From Schistocerca nitens (taxonomy: Eukaryota; Arthropoda; Insecta; Orthoptera; Acrididae), in the NCBI RefSeq assembly GCF_023898315.1, contig NC_064621.1:127036521-127100520 (forward strand): 64,000 bases of DNA, written 5' to 3'. The position numbers and the translations under genes were made by a program. The notes beneath the pieces were generated by a model. That model searched no databases, was not told where the DNA came from, and was given only the letters and a program-made list of their open reading frames with translations. Below, piece by piece: positions 20,841 through 33,519 of this stretch (the first letter of the stretch is position 1; each line of letters starts with the position of its first letter).

Positions 20841-22233
20841 CACACATCAAAAAAAGTTTTGCATCTCCCCAGTTCCCGGAACACCTGAAGATAGACGTTG
20901 GCTGTGGATACTGTATCACTGACACAGGCCCTTTGAGTGTTCAGAGAAGTCACTAAACCAGCCCGAAGATGTAAACAACCATGCATGAGCAGCGCCTATT
21001 AGATGGAAGGGGTCCGATCCGTTCCAGTCATTCCACCAGGAAGGAGGTACACGGTTGTTGTTGTCTGCAGTTCAGGCACGCCTAGACGGTCAATACCGTT
21101 TTTCGATCACGTACGTATTGTTACTTTGTGCCAGGAAGGGCTATGAACAAGAGAAGTGTGCAGGTATGGAGAAGATACAGAGTGACAGGAACTGTCAATG
21201 ACATGCCTCGCTCAGACCGCCCAATGGCTACTACTGCAGTGGATGACCGCTATCTATGGAATATGACTCGGAGGAACCCTGACAGCAACGCCACCATGTT
21301 GAATAATACTTTTCGTGCAGCCACAGGACGTGTTACGACTCAAACTGTGCGCAGTGGTCTGCATGATGCGCAACTTCAGTTCCGACGTCCATGGGGAGGT
21401 CCATGTTTTCCTACCACGACGCCATGCAGCGCGGCACAGATGGGCCCAACAACATGCCGAATGGACCGTTCAGGATTGGCATCACGTTCTCTTTACTGTT
21501 GAGTGTCACACATGCCTTCAATCAGACAATCGTCGCAGACGTGTTTGCAGGCTACCAGGTCAGGCTGAGATACAATGTCCAGCGAGTGCAGAAGGTGGAG
21601 GTTCCCTGCGGTTTGGGGGTAGCATTATGTGGGGCCGGCGTACATCGCTGGTGGTCATGAAAGGCGCCGTAAAGACCGTACGATTCGTGAATGCCATCCT
21701 CCGGCCGATAGTGCAACCATTTCGGCAGCATATTGACGAGGCATTTGTCTTCATGGACGACATTTCGCACTCCCATCGTGCACATCTCGTGAATGACTTC
21801 CTTCAGGATGACGACTAGAGTGGCCAGCATGTTTCCCAGACATGAACCCTATCGAACATGCCTGGGATCGATTGAAAAGGGCTGTTTATGGACGAAGTGA
21901 CCCACCAACCACAATGAGAGATCTACGCAGAATCTCCGTTGAGGAGTGGGACAATCTGGACCAACAGTGCCTTGATGAACTTGTGTATAGTATGCCACGA
22001 CGAATACAGGCATGCATGAATGCAAGAGGACGTGCTGCTAGATATTGTACCGGTATGTAGAGCAATCTGGATCACCACCAATGAAGATCTCGCTGTTGGT
22101 GGTACAAGATGCAATGTGTTGTTTTCATGAGCAATAAAAAGGGCGGATGTTTATGTTGATCTCTATTCTAATTTTCTGTACAGGTTCCGGAATTCTTGGA
22201 ACCGAGGTGATGCAAAACTTTTTTTGATGTGTG
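20841..22233 (+). mobile_element. Tc1-like transposon with perfect terminal repeats
   Basis: Ends are CACACATCAAAAAAAGTTTT and its exact inverse, at least 25 bp identical, flanked by TA (20839-20840 and 22234-22235). The element splits the coiled-coil gag remnant: text reading ELNQQSD stops before it and related text resumes after it. Perfect ends contrast with a broken transposase. Confidence 0.92.
21128..22060 (+). pseudogene. Tc1-like transposase, frameshifted
   Basis: The N-terminal helix-turn-helix part reads NKRSVQVWRRYRVTGTVND and then a GRPR-like SDRPM segment. The frame shifts near 21390-21400 into WTVQDWHHVLFT, then GGSIMWG, MKGAVKTVRFVNAILRP and FVFMDDISHSHRAH, where the canonical DN is altered. 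A stop (TAG at 21817) follows LQDDD, and the last block (MNPIEHAWDRLKRAVYG to the TAG at 22060) lies in another frame. At least two frame breaks make it non-functional. Confidence 0.88.
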
Positions 22234-22260
22234 TATAAATCTTTTAGCTAGTAAGCTTAA

Positions 22261-23734
22261 TCAGCAGTTTGGTGCTATTGCTGATTTAACTGGTGAGCTT
22301 AAACACTTAAATTGACACTAAGTTAAAGAGCATGCTTCTGATCTAAAGGAAATGTGTCGAAAAGTATTGAAGGCTTTTGATGCAGATGATAAAGTTTTTC
22401 AACTTGAGGAAAGATGTAAGAACGGAAGTAACAGAGAACATACAGAGGGTAGCTAATAAAAACAAGCAAAGAATGTTTCAGGGAAACAGTGGGTATGAGT
22501 CATGGAAATGTTCAGAAATATGGCTACAGTTCTAGGTATATGTGGAAATGAGCATACAGTTTTGAATATTGAAATTAACGAAGAAAGTGAAAATCGTTTA
22601 AAAGCTGTAAAGGTTGTGTGTGATTGTGTGGAAGAAGTAGAAACTAACACGGATAATTTGACTATTCAGGTAGGGGTGGTAGCAAATGAATTATATGATC
22701 ATAGCAACAGATTAACTAACGTCAAACATGATATACAAGTTGGTACTACATTTGTGGGTGGTAGTCTGGTAACTGAAGTAGCTTACATTACTAATAAACA
22801 GATCTTACATTCAATCCTGCCGGACATGTGCATCCAACGGAATTTTGGAGTGATTTTGAACTGTGTTATCAAGATTGTGGACCGACAGGTAAAAGATCAG
22901 TTTTATTTCGTCAAAATTTATGGGGAAACCAAGAACCTGTTGTGTGACTGCCACTAAACGATACCATACTTTGGAAAAGCTTAAAGATGCATTTTTCACA
23001 GAATACTGGGCTAAACAAAACCGACGGAACTGAAAACAATTTCCAGGATGGTGAAAAGTATAATTCGATAAAGGAAAGTGTGAAAAGATTTGCTTTAAAG
23101 TGGATTGCTAATTTGTCGTATCTCACTAACAAATTAGTGGCAGAGGAGATTATAATGGGTTTAGGCGGGAAGCTGCCTATAAACTGGAGTAAAAAAATCA
23201 TTGCTGCAGCCAGGGACGATAGTTGTAAATGTATTAATTATCTGGAAAGAATAGAAACACTAATGCAGGAGGAGGTGGAGGCTAATAGAAACTCTGGGCC
23301 TCCGAATAACAGGAACTTAAGACAGAATGTAAATGTAAACAGAGTGGGTGTGTCCCAAGTTAGTAGTAGAGGGACAGTCGCAGAAGGCTGCCGTCATGAT
23401 ACGTCAGATGAGCAAACTAACTCCAAGCAGGGACGTTCTAACTGACTGCGAACTCCACTATATGACGACAGTGATGCCCAAAACAACAACAGGGGGGAGT
23501 GCGAGTGGAAGAGAGCGTAGAATCACGAAGTTTTGGAAACTAGATCCCACCCGTGAAGATGCTAGCTTTTGCATTATGGGAAATGGTAGTTTAAAACCGC
23601 TAGCCTCTCCTTTTGTGATGTGTAACGAAGAAGTGACTGAATTAAGAAGCAGTGATGTGGACAGTATGTATGAGGCAAATGAGGCCAATAAAATCAGAGT
23701 ATGTGTATCCATTGGTGGCTTAGGCCAATTTTGA
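22261..23734 (+). pseudogene. LTR-retroelement gag remnant, coiled-coil rich
   Basis: Discontinuous plus-strand frames continue the text that begins before the Tc1 insertion (20690-20838). They include a lysine- and glutamate-rich helical part (LKEMCRKVLKAFDADD region near 22340-22400), the 151-residue frame at 22502-22957, and 22987-23445 with LPINWSKKIIAAARDD and YLERIETLMQEE. The layout (helical N-terminus, then a capsid-like region, then basic sequence) resembles gypsy/BEL gag. Assignment rests on layout and faint resemblance. Confidence 0.5.
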
Positions 23735-23777
23735 ATAGGAACAGGTGAAGGGAAAATTGCAGTAAAGAGGATTTGGT

Positions 23778-24545
23778 ATGGATCTGTACAGATGGCACAG
23801 ATTCGAATCAACAAGGAAAACGTGTGCACTGGAATCTTTTCATGAACTAGGGGAGAGCACAGATAGTAAAGAAATGCAAGATTTAGATGAGAGAAATATT
23901 GCACCTGTGATTAAAAAGAATTTGTTTGTAGTTAGGGTGGAGGTGCACGCTGAGAATGACCATAGTGGGGGTCAGCTAAGTAATGGATTGGAGGTGGTTC
24001 AGGAAGAAAGAGGTTATGTGTCAATGTGTTTTGATTTGTCATTAGTGGACAGAGTGACTGCTGTTAAGAGGCTAAATAGTAAAATAATCGTACAAATATC
24101 TGTGTAATCTCTAGCCATAGGGAATGCTTTGAAAGAAGGGAAGTTGTTCACGATTTGCTAGATGAATCTGAAGTCAGAATAGTGTGGAGGAGACAGGACA
24201 GCCTGTAGTTAAGTTAGTGGTACAAGGGGAACAAGTGGAGTGTTTAACTCACAGGGGCAATAATCTTTGTGCTGTTAGTAAAAAAGGAGGAATTAGTAAT
24301 AATGCCTGTTATTGGATTCAAATAATTGTAGCAACAGCAAAGGTTAAGGAAACTGTTATATATAAAGCGTTGCTGCCTCTTAAAATTAATTAGGTACGGC
24401 TGCATCATAACTTCCTGATGATTGAAGGTCTAAGTGTGGACATGTTGGACTTCTTCAATAAATACAAACGGGAGATAGATTTCAATGAGGATTCTATGAT
24501 GTTTGAAATACGGGGAAGAAATGTAATTATAACATTTTTCTAGAA
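23778..24545 (+). pseudogene. Retropepsin-like remnant downstream of gag
   Basis: The frame at 24184-24393 reads PVVKLVVQGEQVECLTHRG and then NNLCAVS. This has the shape of a retroviral-type aspartic protease, but where D-T-G is expected the sequence is H-R-G. About 100 bases further, NFLMIEGLSVDML and DFFNKYKREIDF match the typical second half of such proteases. The loss of the catalytic aspartate and several stops mean no activity. No reverse transcriptase was found downstream. Confidence 0.5.
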
Positions 24546-27500
24546 AGAAATCTAACTACTGAGTAGAGTAACACTTTTCCCGGTAGGTACTGCAGAAAAA
24601 TGGAATATATGGAGGAGCATAATGAATATGGTACTGAGGAAATGGGGGTTGCATCAGAAAAGTTGCTGGTTGAACAGGACAAGGTAGAAGGGCAAGTAGA
24701 AGAACTGAATTAAATGAAAGACAAGGAGCAGTAAAATGAGATAGGGTGCCTACTGACTTTGGTTACACCGCTTGGCGAGTGGTGTCTTCCCTAGTTGGAT
24801 GTGTCCACTCTTATTTTCTGGTGCACTCTATCCTAACTGTTTCCTACTGAGGATCTATTCCCGCTGTGCCCTTCAATTTTCGTTTTACTCTATTCTATCC
24901 GCGGTCTATCCTATTTGATTTGACCATAACTTCTGTGAATTAGGTGATTTGGGAAAGAAATCTCTGGTACAGTTCTACACCTGAAACATCTGCCATCTCT
25001 TGCATAAAAATTCTTCCAAAGCAGAACAAGAAATAATTTTTGTTATAGCATAATTTTATATACTGAGGATTCAGTATTCTGTATGAAAGTTAAATTTGGA
25101 AGTAATAAGTTTCTGATAGCTATTCTGGATGATAAATTGGTGTCAACAGATAAGTTTGGTAAAATGAATGTGTACTGTCGTGACATGGGGTTAATGATGG
25201 GTAACAGTAACAGTATTAAAGAAAGTAAAGGGAGTCTGTTTAATGAAAGTCAGTGGTTGTTGAGTACAGGCAGTAGGGCCTGAAGCTGGCGTTTTTGTAG
25301 ATAGTAATTCACAAAAAGGTGTGCTTACTCCAATGAAGCGGTGGAAGTTTAGAATGAACAAGCAGTGGTTAATGTGTCGTATGTTTCGGTTGAAATAGTA
25401 ATGCACAAAATGGTGCTTACTTTAAGGAAGTAAGAGAGGTCTATACAGAGGAAAAAAGTGTTGATGTTGCGATAGCTGAAGCTGTAAGCGATGAGATGTA
25501 GCTCAATGAGGTAAGTTCTCTTGCATCAGGTATGAATGTAAGTGTTGAGCAGGTACATTTATGTGAAACTAAGATGGTGAGGGAATTGCATTCTGGTAAT
25601 TGGATAGCCAGTCAAAAATTGGTTCAGAAATGGACCCTTGAAAATCTTGAGTTTTGTAATGCTGGCTGTATCAGGCAGATAAAAGGAATTGTGGTAAATA
25701 TCTCAGAGGGCACAGGACTCTTTGCAATGCTAGGTGACTGACAAATACCACGTACTCTAGTCGTTGACAGTACTACTTCAATTTCTTTTCGTGTTGTCAA
25801 TCTTCCCCTTCTGTCATTCTGAACTTTGGTCTATCATCTTTTTTTCACATCTGTGGTAGAGTAGAAGCAGCATGGGGTTTTATCATATTAAAGGTTATGA
25901 ATAGAGAGAAATGTTTAAGGTTGCGGTTGTGAAAATGAAGTTGATAATCTGAGGTAAACTGAGGTAGTGAGAAGTATTCTGCTAATTAAAGAGGAGTCAT
26001 GGATTTTGGATCGGTTATGTAAAGTTTACTGAAGGTGACATGTGAAGGAACATATTAGTAAATGGAGACTAATGAGGAATAAGGTGATTTGTTGCAACTA
26101 GAGGCGTGTTGTGATGGTGAAAAACAGGTGATGGTGGAGTAAGATGACTGGCTGCAAGAAGATGGAGTATTGTTTGTGGAAAATAGTGAACAAAATTTTG
26201 TAACATGGAAAAATACTGGATGTGACTATTGAGATTAATAACTATTGAGATTAATAACTATTGAGATTAACTAATTAGTATGGTGTTGTACAGAAACTAA
26301 TGAAGTGACTTTAGCTAAACTCATATATGAGAGAGTTGGTAAGAAAGAAGGTGAAACGATAAAATTGTATGTAAGTTTTTTGAATTTTTATGTAATCTAT
26401 GTCTGTATTAAGTCAAAACATTATGGTGAAGATAGTGAGAGGTTCACTATAGCTTTTCTAGCAGATCAGTGACTACATGACTTATAATGAAGGAACTGGT
26501 ATAATCAGTAGTAAATATGCTAGTTATATTGTTAATACTGCTAAAGAACGATTTGCGTTAGATGTAAGTCAGTTTTGAAGAATTTGAGTCTACTTAATGT
26601 AAATATTTCAGGTAGCTAAATAAATAAACAAAGTGCTTACATTATCCACCATAGTTTGCTGAAGTTTTGAAATGATTTCGATTTAATTACTTATGGTTTC
26701 AAGTAAATTTAATTGGGTGCCACTTAAACATGCTACTTACAGTAAAGTCTCCGTCAAATTAATTAACTGGTAAATAAAATTTAAGAAACATTAGTAATAA
26801 TGACTCATTTCAGCAAGATGTGACTATTATTTGTTGGCTTAGACAAAACTCTGTTTTCAGGAATTATGGACTTTTAACTTAAACGTGGACAGTACTGTAA
26901 GGACAAATGTTAAAGACGCCTCATACTTGGCTGCCCCAAATATGTGAGAAACATGTGTAAAAAAACTTGTCGCGCTAATGAAGTACCAACATTAAGGTAG
27001 GAGAGAATGTGATTGGTAGAAAAGAGAAATTTTGTAAAAATTGTAAAATGCACAGGAAACAGAAGTTTCATTGTTGTGTGAAGAAAGCAAATTTTGTACG
27101 AAAAACTAATTTGATGTATTTGGAAGCAATATAGTTTTATCAAATCATAGGGTAAATTAGTTTCATAACTACCAAGGGGAATATAATTTGCTACGTTTTG
27201 GTTTTGGAACTGGCCTGATGTTTGATTTGAAATAAAATTTTTATTTGGAAAAAATACTTTTTCGTAATTAAAGAGTCACGCGCAAGACAGGTGGCATCAG
27301 ATTGCTCGAATATATGTGGTTTCTATGCGACCTGGTAGCGGTTGCGGCTGACGGACACTGTTTTGGCTGGAGTCAAAATACTGTCACTTTTATTTGCCGT
27401 TCTGTTTCTTTAATTGTGTAATTGTTTATTAATTACTACTATAATTGTGCTTAGTTATGAGAGTGAATGAAGGTGTGAATGTGGAAAATGTTTTGTTTAA

Positions 27501-28258
27501 AGTTCTTATGCTATACATTGAAGTAACTAGTTCTGTGAGGAATGTTCGAGAACGACGTGTGTGTTAGTGATTTGTACTGGTGAATTTGTAATAAACTATT
27601 TCGTTAATTTATGGTACTGGAGAAATGAGATTGTGATCCCGGTAAAGTAGTTTTGTTAAGAGGGAATTGTATTTCTATGTCTCCAAAATTTATTTATGTT
27701 TACTGTCCTGATTCAGTGACAAAGTTTGATTGGTTTTGTCTGTATGCGCGGGACTGAATAGGACTGATACTGCTTTTCGGTTGGCTGTAATAGTTTTCTA
27801 CCAATCAGAGATTAGCATATTCGCGCGTATTTTTGGAACTAGAAGCTTCTTTTGTGCAGAGAGATGAGTAGATTCGGAGCTTGGATCTCATAGTGATCAG
27901 ACCTACTGATATGTGCTCCGATGAAAATTATTAATACTGTGGTATTTCGGTACCAAAATGTTTGAGAAATATCGTAAAGTGTGGGCGAGAGTTCGATTTA
28001 ACGCATGGTGTGAAATTCGTAACTTTTGGTGACACTTCACATAACTAAATTCCGTGTTGCGTGTTGCTTACTCGTGACCATAAACATTTTGTTAGTGAGA
28101 CTGATTATAGCAACATTTAAGCGAGCTGTTCTAAAAGAAACACGGCTTTTGGAAACTTTCGGTCAAGCATAATTAATAATTGGCGTAATCTGGCTACGGT
28201 TATGAATGGTGGGTGCATGCGGATTTTTTAGACTTTGTGCAGCTTAGCGTAATGCTTG
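24546..28258. other. AT-rich decayed retroelement tail and unassigned DNA
   Basis: Short plus-strand frames at 25083-25283 and 25532-25741 continue the style of the gag/protease remnant but carry no recognised domain. There is a triplicated word ACTATTGAGATTAATA near 26226-26270. No RT or integrase motif, RNA gene or host exon could be supported. Confidence 0.4.
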
Positions 28259-28460
28259 ATAGTGACTGGTGTATACGAGCTTACGGTAATGTAGTGACAT
28301 TTGACGCACATGAATACTTTCATCTAACTATTCCTTCCACTGAAAAAACAATTTTTAATGCGACTTGCGGCTAAGAGGTATACAGCTGTTTTTTTTGTTT
28401 TTCTTTATTTTTATTTTTTAGCGCTTGCCGGGTGAGAACTGCATTGCAGTAACTTCAAGG
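28259..28460 (+). repeat. Unclassified repeat, copy 2 (relative at 12351-12535)
   Basis: Same orientation as copy 1; shared blocks are listed there. A T-rich insertion near 28388-28420 separates the last shared block. DNA from 28461 to 29208 shows nothing recognisable. Confidence 0.55.
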
Positions 28461-29220
28461 CGTGCGTTTGAGAAGAGATTCACCACAACCTGAGTGGAAC
28501 TTGGCAACGCAACGCGCCGTCGCACAGGACTCGAAAGCGAACCGCCTGCTTATGATGAGCAGTCTATCAGGCATCTGATAACGCCTCCATCCCTGATTAA
28601 ATCACTCACTGCCGGTTTATTTTCCACCGATGATATACGATCACTATCGCAAAGTGTCTTCGCATGGGATGGATGTCAGCATTGGACAGAACGCAATCGT
28701 TGGATGACGTAGGTTGCCCGTTGACAGTGATTGCTACTTTGCGGCCTCAGCATTTCGTTTACTTACATATTCAACGATTCCATTTCCATGGATTCATGCA
28801 TTTTGTTTCATTGCATTGAATTGATTTGATACATACAACCCTTGTGGCAAGGTAAGCCATGATCCTCCACCAATAGCGACCCCTCATCAGAGCTATTCCT
28901 GCTGGAATCTTCAGGTAGTAATTATACGAACGTGTAAAGATCGCTGACAACGAAAATTTAAATCAGGGCTAGAGCAGGCTCAGTTAGGCTAATGGATAAA
29001 GCGACCACTTGCGATAAGAACGAAATCCGCATCAATTCATAGACCGTCACAGATCTTCGATTGTCACTACAGATCCTTTAAAAATGCAATATACGTGCAA
29101 AAGAATTTGTTGCTGGCTACGGAACCCAAATATCTTTATATAACTTTCCCTATTAAACCTTACCTGATTGACGCACTAAGTGTGGCACTGTTAGCTGGGC
29201 CGGTAGATCAGATTATGTTC

Positions 29221-29399
29221 AAAAAATGGCTCTGAGCACTATGGGACTTACCATCTGAGGTCATCAGTCCCCTAGAACTTAACTACTCAAACCTAACTAA
29301 CCTAAGGACATCACACACATCCGTGCCCGAGGCAGGATTCGAACCTGCGACCGTAGCGGTCGCGCGGTTCCAAACTGTAGCGCCTAGAACCGCTCGGCT
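29221..29399 (-). mobile_element. Family-A SINE with 12-bp target duplication
   Basis: On the minus strand it has the tRNA-like head with B box GGTTCGAATCC and the standard tail, ending in a short A run (TTTTTT on the minus strand). It is flanked by CAGATTATGTTC (29209-29220) and CAGATTCTGTTC (29400-29411). The tRNA-like part is a SINE promoter, not a functional tRNA. Confidence 0.92.
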
Positions 29400-29479
29400 C
29401 AGATTCTGTTCTTTGGGAACAATGGTACCTTTCTTTCGCGAACTGTGGGAGTATCCGTCGGGTGTAGGTAGCGTGCGTG

Positions 29480-29562
29480 CATGCGTGTCTGTGCGTGTGC
29501 GTGTGCGTGTGCGTGTGCGTGTGCGTGTGCGTGTGCGTGTGCGTGTGCGTGTGCGAGCGCGC

Positions 29563-29625
<63 letters not shown>
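29480..29625 (+). repeat. Two-phase microsatellite: (GTGTGC)n then (GT)n
   Basis: About 80 bases of GTGTGC hexamers, a short GAGCGCGCGC interruption, then about 55 bases of pure GT. Long frames on both strands across it are repeat artefacts. It can adopt Z-DNA. The next 29626-30300 has no recognisable feature. Confidence 0.95.
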
Positions 29626-30300
29626 CGTGTGTAGGATGGTGCCATGTTTGTGTTGTATGACGACGAGTGCCGACACATGGCCTGTTCCTCTCGAATAGCA
29701 CGGAGGGGTAGGCGGGAGTAACGTCCCCGTCTGAGGAGAGATCACTGTCAACAGTGTCACATGATCTCACTGCATGAGACTCTGCGGACGCACGTAAAGT
29801 AGGATATCGGCGCCAAATCAATTTATAAGCAGCTTTACGCCATCTCTTCTGCTCCCATAGTCGGTCAAATGCCTACGGTAAAAATTGCATCCAGCACCGA
29901 GTTTCAAACGAGTTTACTTCCGAGTCGAGTGCCACGGCGTTTTTGTTTTTTTTTTTTGCATTTTTTAAATGAACGAGCCGAAAAAGAAACTGAGATCTTT
30001 GCTTCCCATGGGCAAGTGGTTCACCGACTATTTTTATCCTCTTTGCACTGCTTAAGCGCAACCTTACCCTCGACATAAAAAACGTCTCATCGGCTCTAGC
30101 TTGTAGCGTGTAACGATATTTTCTTAGAGGTGTTTGTCTTGAAACGTCTGCGAGACTACACAAGTAGCTCGTTCGAAAACTAAACCTTCAACTTCGTCTT
30201 CAGGAAAAGCAAATTAATAACTTCCTGGTGTAAACGAATAAAATAAACTCCTCGCGGAGACAAAAATAAATGAAACCTGTCTTCCAAAACTAATAAAAGT

Positions 30301-31082
30301 CATCTACATCTACATGTATACTCCGCAAGCCACCCAATGATGTGTGGCGGAGGGCACTTTACGTGCCACTGTCATTGTCTCCCTTTCCTGTTCCAGTCGT
30401 GTATGGTTCGCGGGAAGAACGACTGCCGGAAAGTGATCTCCTAGGGAGGTGTAAGTAGGGGGAAGCAATATATTCGATACCTCATCCAGAAACGCACCCT
30501 CTCGAAACCTGGACAGCAAGCTACACCGCGATGCAGAGCGCCTCTCTTGTAGAGTCTGCCACTTGAGTTTGCTAAACATCTCCGTAACGCTATCACGCTT
30601 ACCAAATAACGCTGAGACGAAACTCGCCGCTCTTCTTTGGATCTTCTCTATCTCCTCTGTCAACCCGACCTGGTACGAATCCTACACTGATGAGCAATAC
30701 TCAAGTATAGGTCGAACGACTGTTTTGTAAGCCACCTCCTTTTTTGGTGGACTACATTTTCTAAGGACTCTCCCAATGAATCTCAACTTGGCACCCGCCT
30801 TACCAACAATTAATTTTATATGATAATTCCACTTCAAATCGCTTCGTACGCATACTCCCAGATATTTTACAGAACTAACTGCTACCAGTGTTTGTTCTGC
30901 TATCATATAATCATACAATAAAGGTTCCTTCTTTTTACGTATTCGCAATACATTACATTTGTTTATGTTAAGGGTCAGTTGCCACTCCCTGCACCAAGTG
31001 CCTATCCGCTGCAGATCTGCCTACATTTCGCTGCAATTCTCTAAGGCTGCAACTCCACTGCATACTACAGCATCATCACGTG
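30301..31082 (-). mobile_element. 5'-truncated CR1/Jockey-like LINE, 3' end with GATGTA tail
   Basis: Minus-strand frames read from just after the RT catalytic box (DDAV near 31079) through WCREWQLTLNINKCN, SSVKYLGVCVRSDLKWN, EYCSSV and IEKIQRRAASFVSA to the 3' end, where GTAGATGTAGATG forms a short microsatellite tail. The truncation falls right at the catalytic motif. A stop near 30682 and a frame change break it. A related copy lies at 42922-45089. Confidence 0.82.
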
Positions 31083-32108
31083 TGGAGAAATTCTAAAGAA
31101 TTATTCTTGCGGAAGACGATAATGAACAGTTGCGCGATTGATAGCTCGCGCCGCGTCTCCTGGAACACGATCTTTGGCGTGAAAGGGGCGTTGCACGTTT
31201 GCTGCGGTGGTCGAGCCAGTTTTCCGGGAGAGGCAGTCAGTGAACCCGGACGGACAGCGCAGGTCTGCGGGGCTGTTTATTCCACCGACCGAATGACTTT
31301 CAAGTTGTCCTGGTTGAGCGTCTTCTTAGACACGAGGTATGCGCATCGAAACAGGAGTGGACACATTATTCCCTGGGCCGACCGGGTCTGGAGGCGAGCG
31401 GTTGGTCGTCGTCATCCACACACCTCCTGACGGCTCCAAGTTTTTCCACTGTTTGTCATCGCACATCGGCTTCGTACGCTCGATGAGCTACTTTTATTTC
31501 GCGGATTCGGTGCCGAGACTACTCGGCAATCGTAAAGATAGATCTTGGGCCCCACTGTGAACGTGAAAACATTGACTCGTTCGCTTCCTGCTCGTGTTTG
31601 TACGCTGTTGCTTCTATATCGGACTCGGTTCAGCCTCCTGTTCCTGTTCTCTGTACCCTCTGCTCCTTTGTCTGGTTAGGAGATTTGAAGAGCGTGTTTC
31701 TCGCATCAAAACACAATACCTTCGATTTGGTAATTTTCACAGACTTGTGATTTGATTGTTTAAAATTATTGCGGTTTTGTAAATTTCTTTTATTTCAGTG
31801 TGGCTTTGTTCATGGCGTCCGACTTTTTTTGCCTGTTACGTTGTGCACTAAATCACCAAGTCGCTTTCGTTAGTTGTTTGGAGCTTACGCGCCTTACCGG
31901 GGCAAATCTTGTTCCATTTATTCTAGTGGGCTATACTTCGAAACCAAGCTTCTGTTTATGTAGGAGAGCTTCAACAACTAACCGTTCGCGTCTTCCTTCC
32001 ACCTATGTTTCTGTTCGGCGTGGCGGTTAAATATTTACCGTTTCGTCTTACTTGCATGATTTGAAGGTGAATCTCGGTTGGCTGCTGAACTTGTTTACTA
32101 TCAGGTCT

Positions 32109-32149
<41 letters not shown>

Positions 32150-32880
32150 GAGGGGGGAGGTGGGGGGGGGGCCGGAAGGGGCGTTTCCTTGGCTAGATAC
32201 CTTATCATCGTTTAGCTATTATATTTTTCGCAACTGTTTTGTCTATGCTGTTAGCGTGTAATCTGATGACTTAAGGTTTTGCTTAAAAATTATTTTTCTT
32301 TTCTTCAGGCTATCATTGTACGTTTATGGCTTGGGGCGTCCATCCATTGGTTGCTTAGAAAAGGAAGAGTGTGGTGAGCAGCGTTTCGGACCTGCCTCAA
32401 ATGATTTCGGGTTCTTTCGTCCTGATCACATTCCCCGACGAGTGGTGGTTTCATATCAAACAGCTTTCTCTTGGTTTCCTTGTACTGAACTCCTTTTTAG
32501 GTAAACCTGAATTATTTGTTGTAATTTGGTCAGACACATGTTAAAGGTGTTTGTGACCTGTGTTAAAGACTCTTACCTTCGAACCTTCGAAGAGACTGTT
32601 ATGTAACTGCAGTTGGTGAAATATCTTGCTTCTCTTAGTGAAATTTACTGTAAATATTTCAATAGTAGTAACTAGTGGCACACAAAATTCGTATATTTTT
32701 GGAAAGAACGTAACATCTGTGGTAAATTTATACTTTCATACCTCATGTTCCCGTGAATTACTTTTGAGCTGAGAGCAAGTATTTGAACTAACACTATAGA
32801 TTTTTCGTTATTTGATTTCACTTAAATATTTAATAACATTGTTGATCGACTATTAGTAACTTTTCTTAAAGTTCTTAAAT
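31083..32880. other. No recognisable gene; contains a (GT)n microsatellite
   Basis: Mixed DNA with a GT microsatellite at about 32110-32148 followed by a G-rich run. The frame at 31080-31430 has no domain I know and is not supported as a gene. Confidence 0.4.
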
Positions 32881-32910
32881 AATTGTATACTTTTGTCTCA
32901 GTCTGTCAAG

Positions 32911-33119
32911 GTGCTTTTGACGTAACTGGTAAAGTATATTTCCTGAGGAATGTTGATAAAAATTTGCCCAGCCATTCCACTGGCATGCAGCCTTACGCCA
33001 GTAGTTCACACCAGATAGGAAAGAAAATTCTCCCTTTCAAGAACCAATTAAAACATCTTGGGAAGAAAAGAAAGACTCTTAACGGGAAACAGTACATCTT
33101 TTATAGAAGAAAACAATAG
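32911..33119 (+). CDS. Possible terminal exon of an unknown host gene (weak)
   Basis: A pyrimidine-rich stretch ending TTTTGTCTCAG, a plausible splice acceptor, precedes an open frame of about 70 codons that stops at TAG (33117-33119). An AATAAA (33137-33142) follows 17 bases later. The peptide is basic at its C-terminus (HLGKKRKTLNGKQY then IFYRRKQ) and unlike the transposon proteins around it. I do not recognise a family. It may be chance: no upstream exon was identified and the acceptor is a weak signal alone. Confidence 0.2.
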
Positions 33120-33519
33120 GAATATTCTTGAAGAACAATAAAAATTTTTGTTTTGAGTAACTCAGTTGACTTTAATCAGCAGGATTACTAGAAAATGAAA
33201 TATTTTTTTATATATTTTTGTAGAAACTTGTTTTCTAATGAGTGTCATTGGGTTAAGTAGCCTCTGATGCCCATTGTGGTCTACGAAGGCTGGTTTTACC
33301 TGATCAGTCGTGCTTATTACGAATGGCACATCACCCTAAGACAGCGCGAGATAACATTTCTTTTCCGATGGCGACATGCCACACGGAATGACACAGTTCA
33401 CTGCCCACATATTTGTCTACCCTTGTTAAACTGTCAAGGCGCAATTCAAGGTTGTGGCCGCTGGACGAATCGGGCTGAGCGCATATTAACGCCGTTTATC
33501 ACACAGCGGGTGGCGAGCA

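Noticed and set aside
29323..29400. Recurring peptide beginning MPEAGFEPATV, also near 45850 and 52480
   Set aside because: It is the translated complement of the SINE B-box region, seen wherever family-A SINEs occur, not a conserved protein.
29283..29821. Long frames of His-Thr, Val-Cys and Arg-Val repeats on both strands
   Set aside because: Products of the GT/GTGTGC microsatellite; all six frames stay open by composition.
31080..31430. 116-residue plus-strand frame
   Set aside because: No recognised domain, no splice or poly(A) context; it begins in the LINE boundary.
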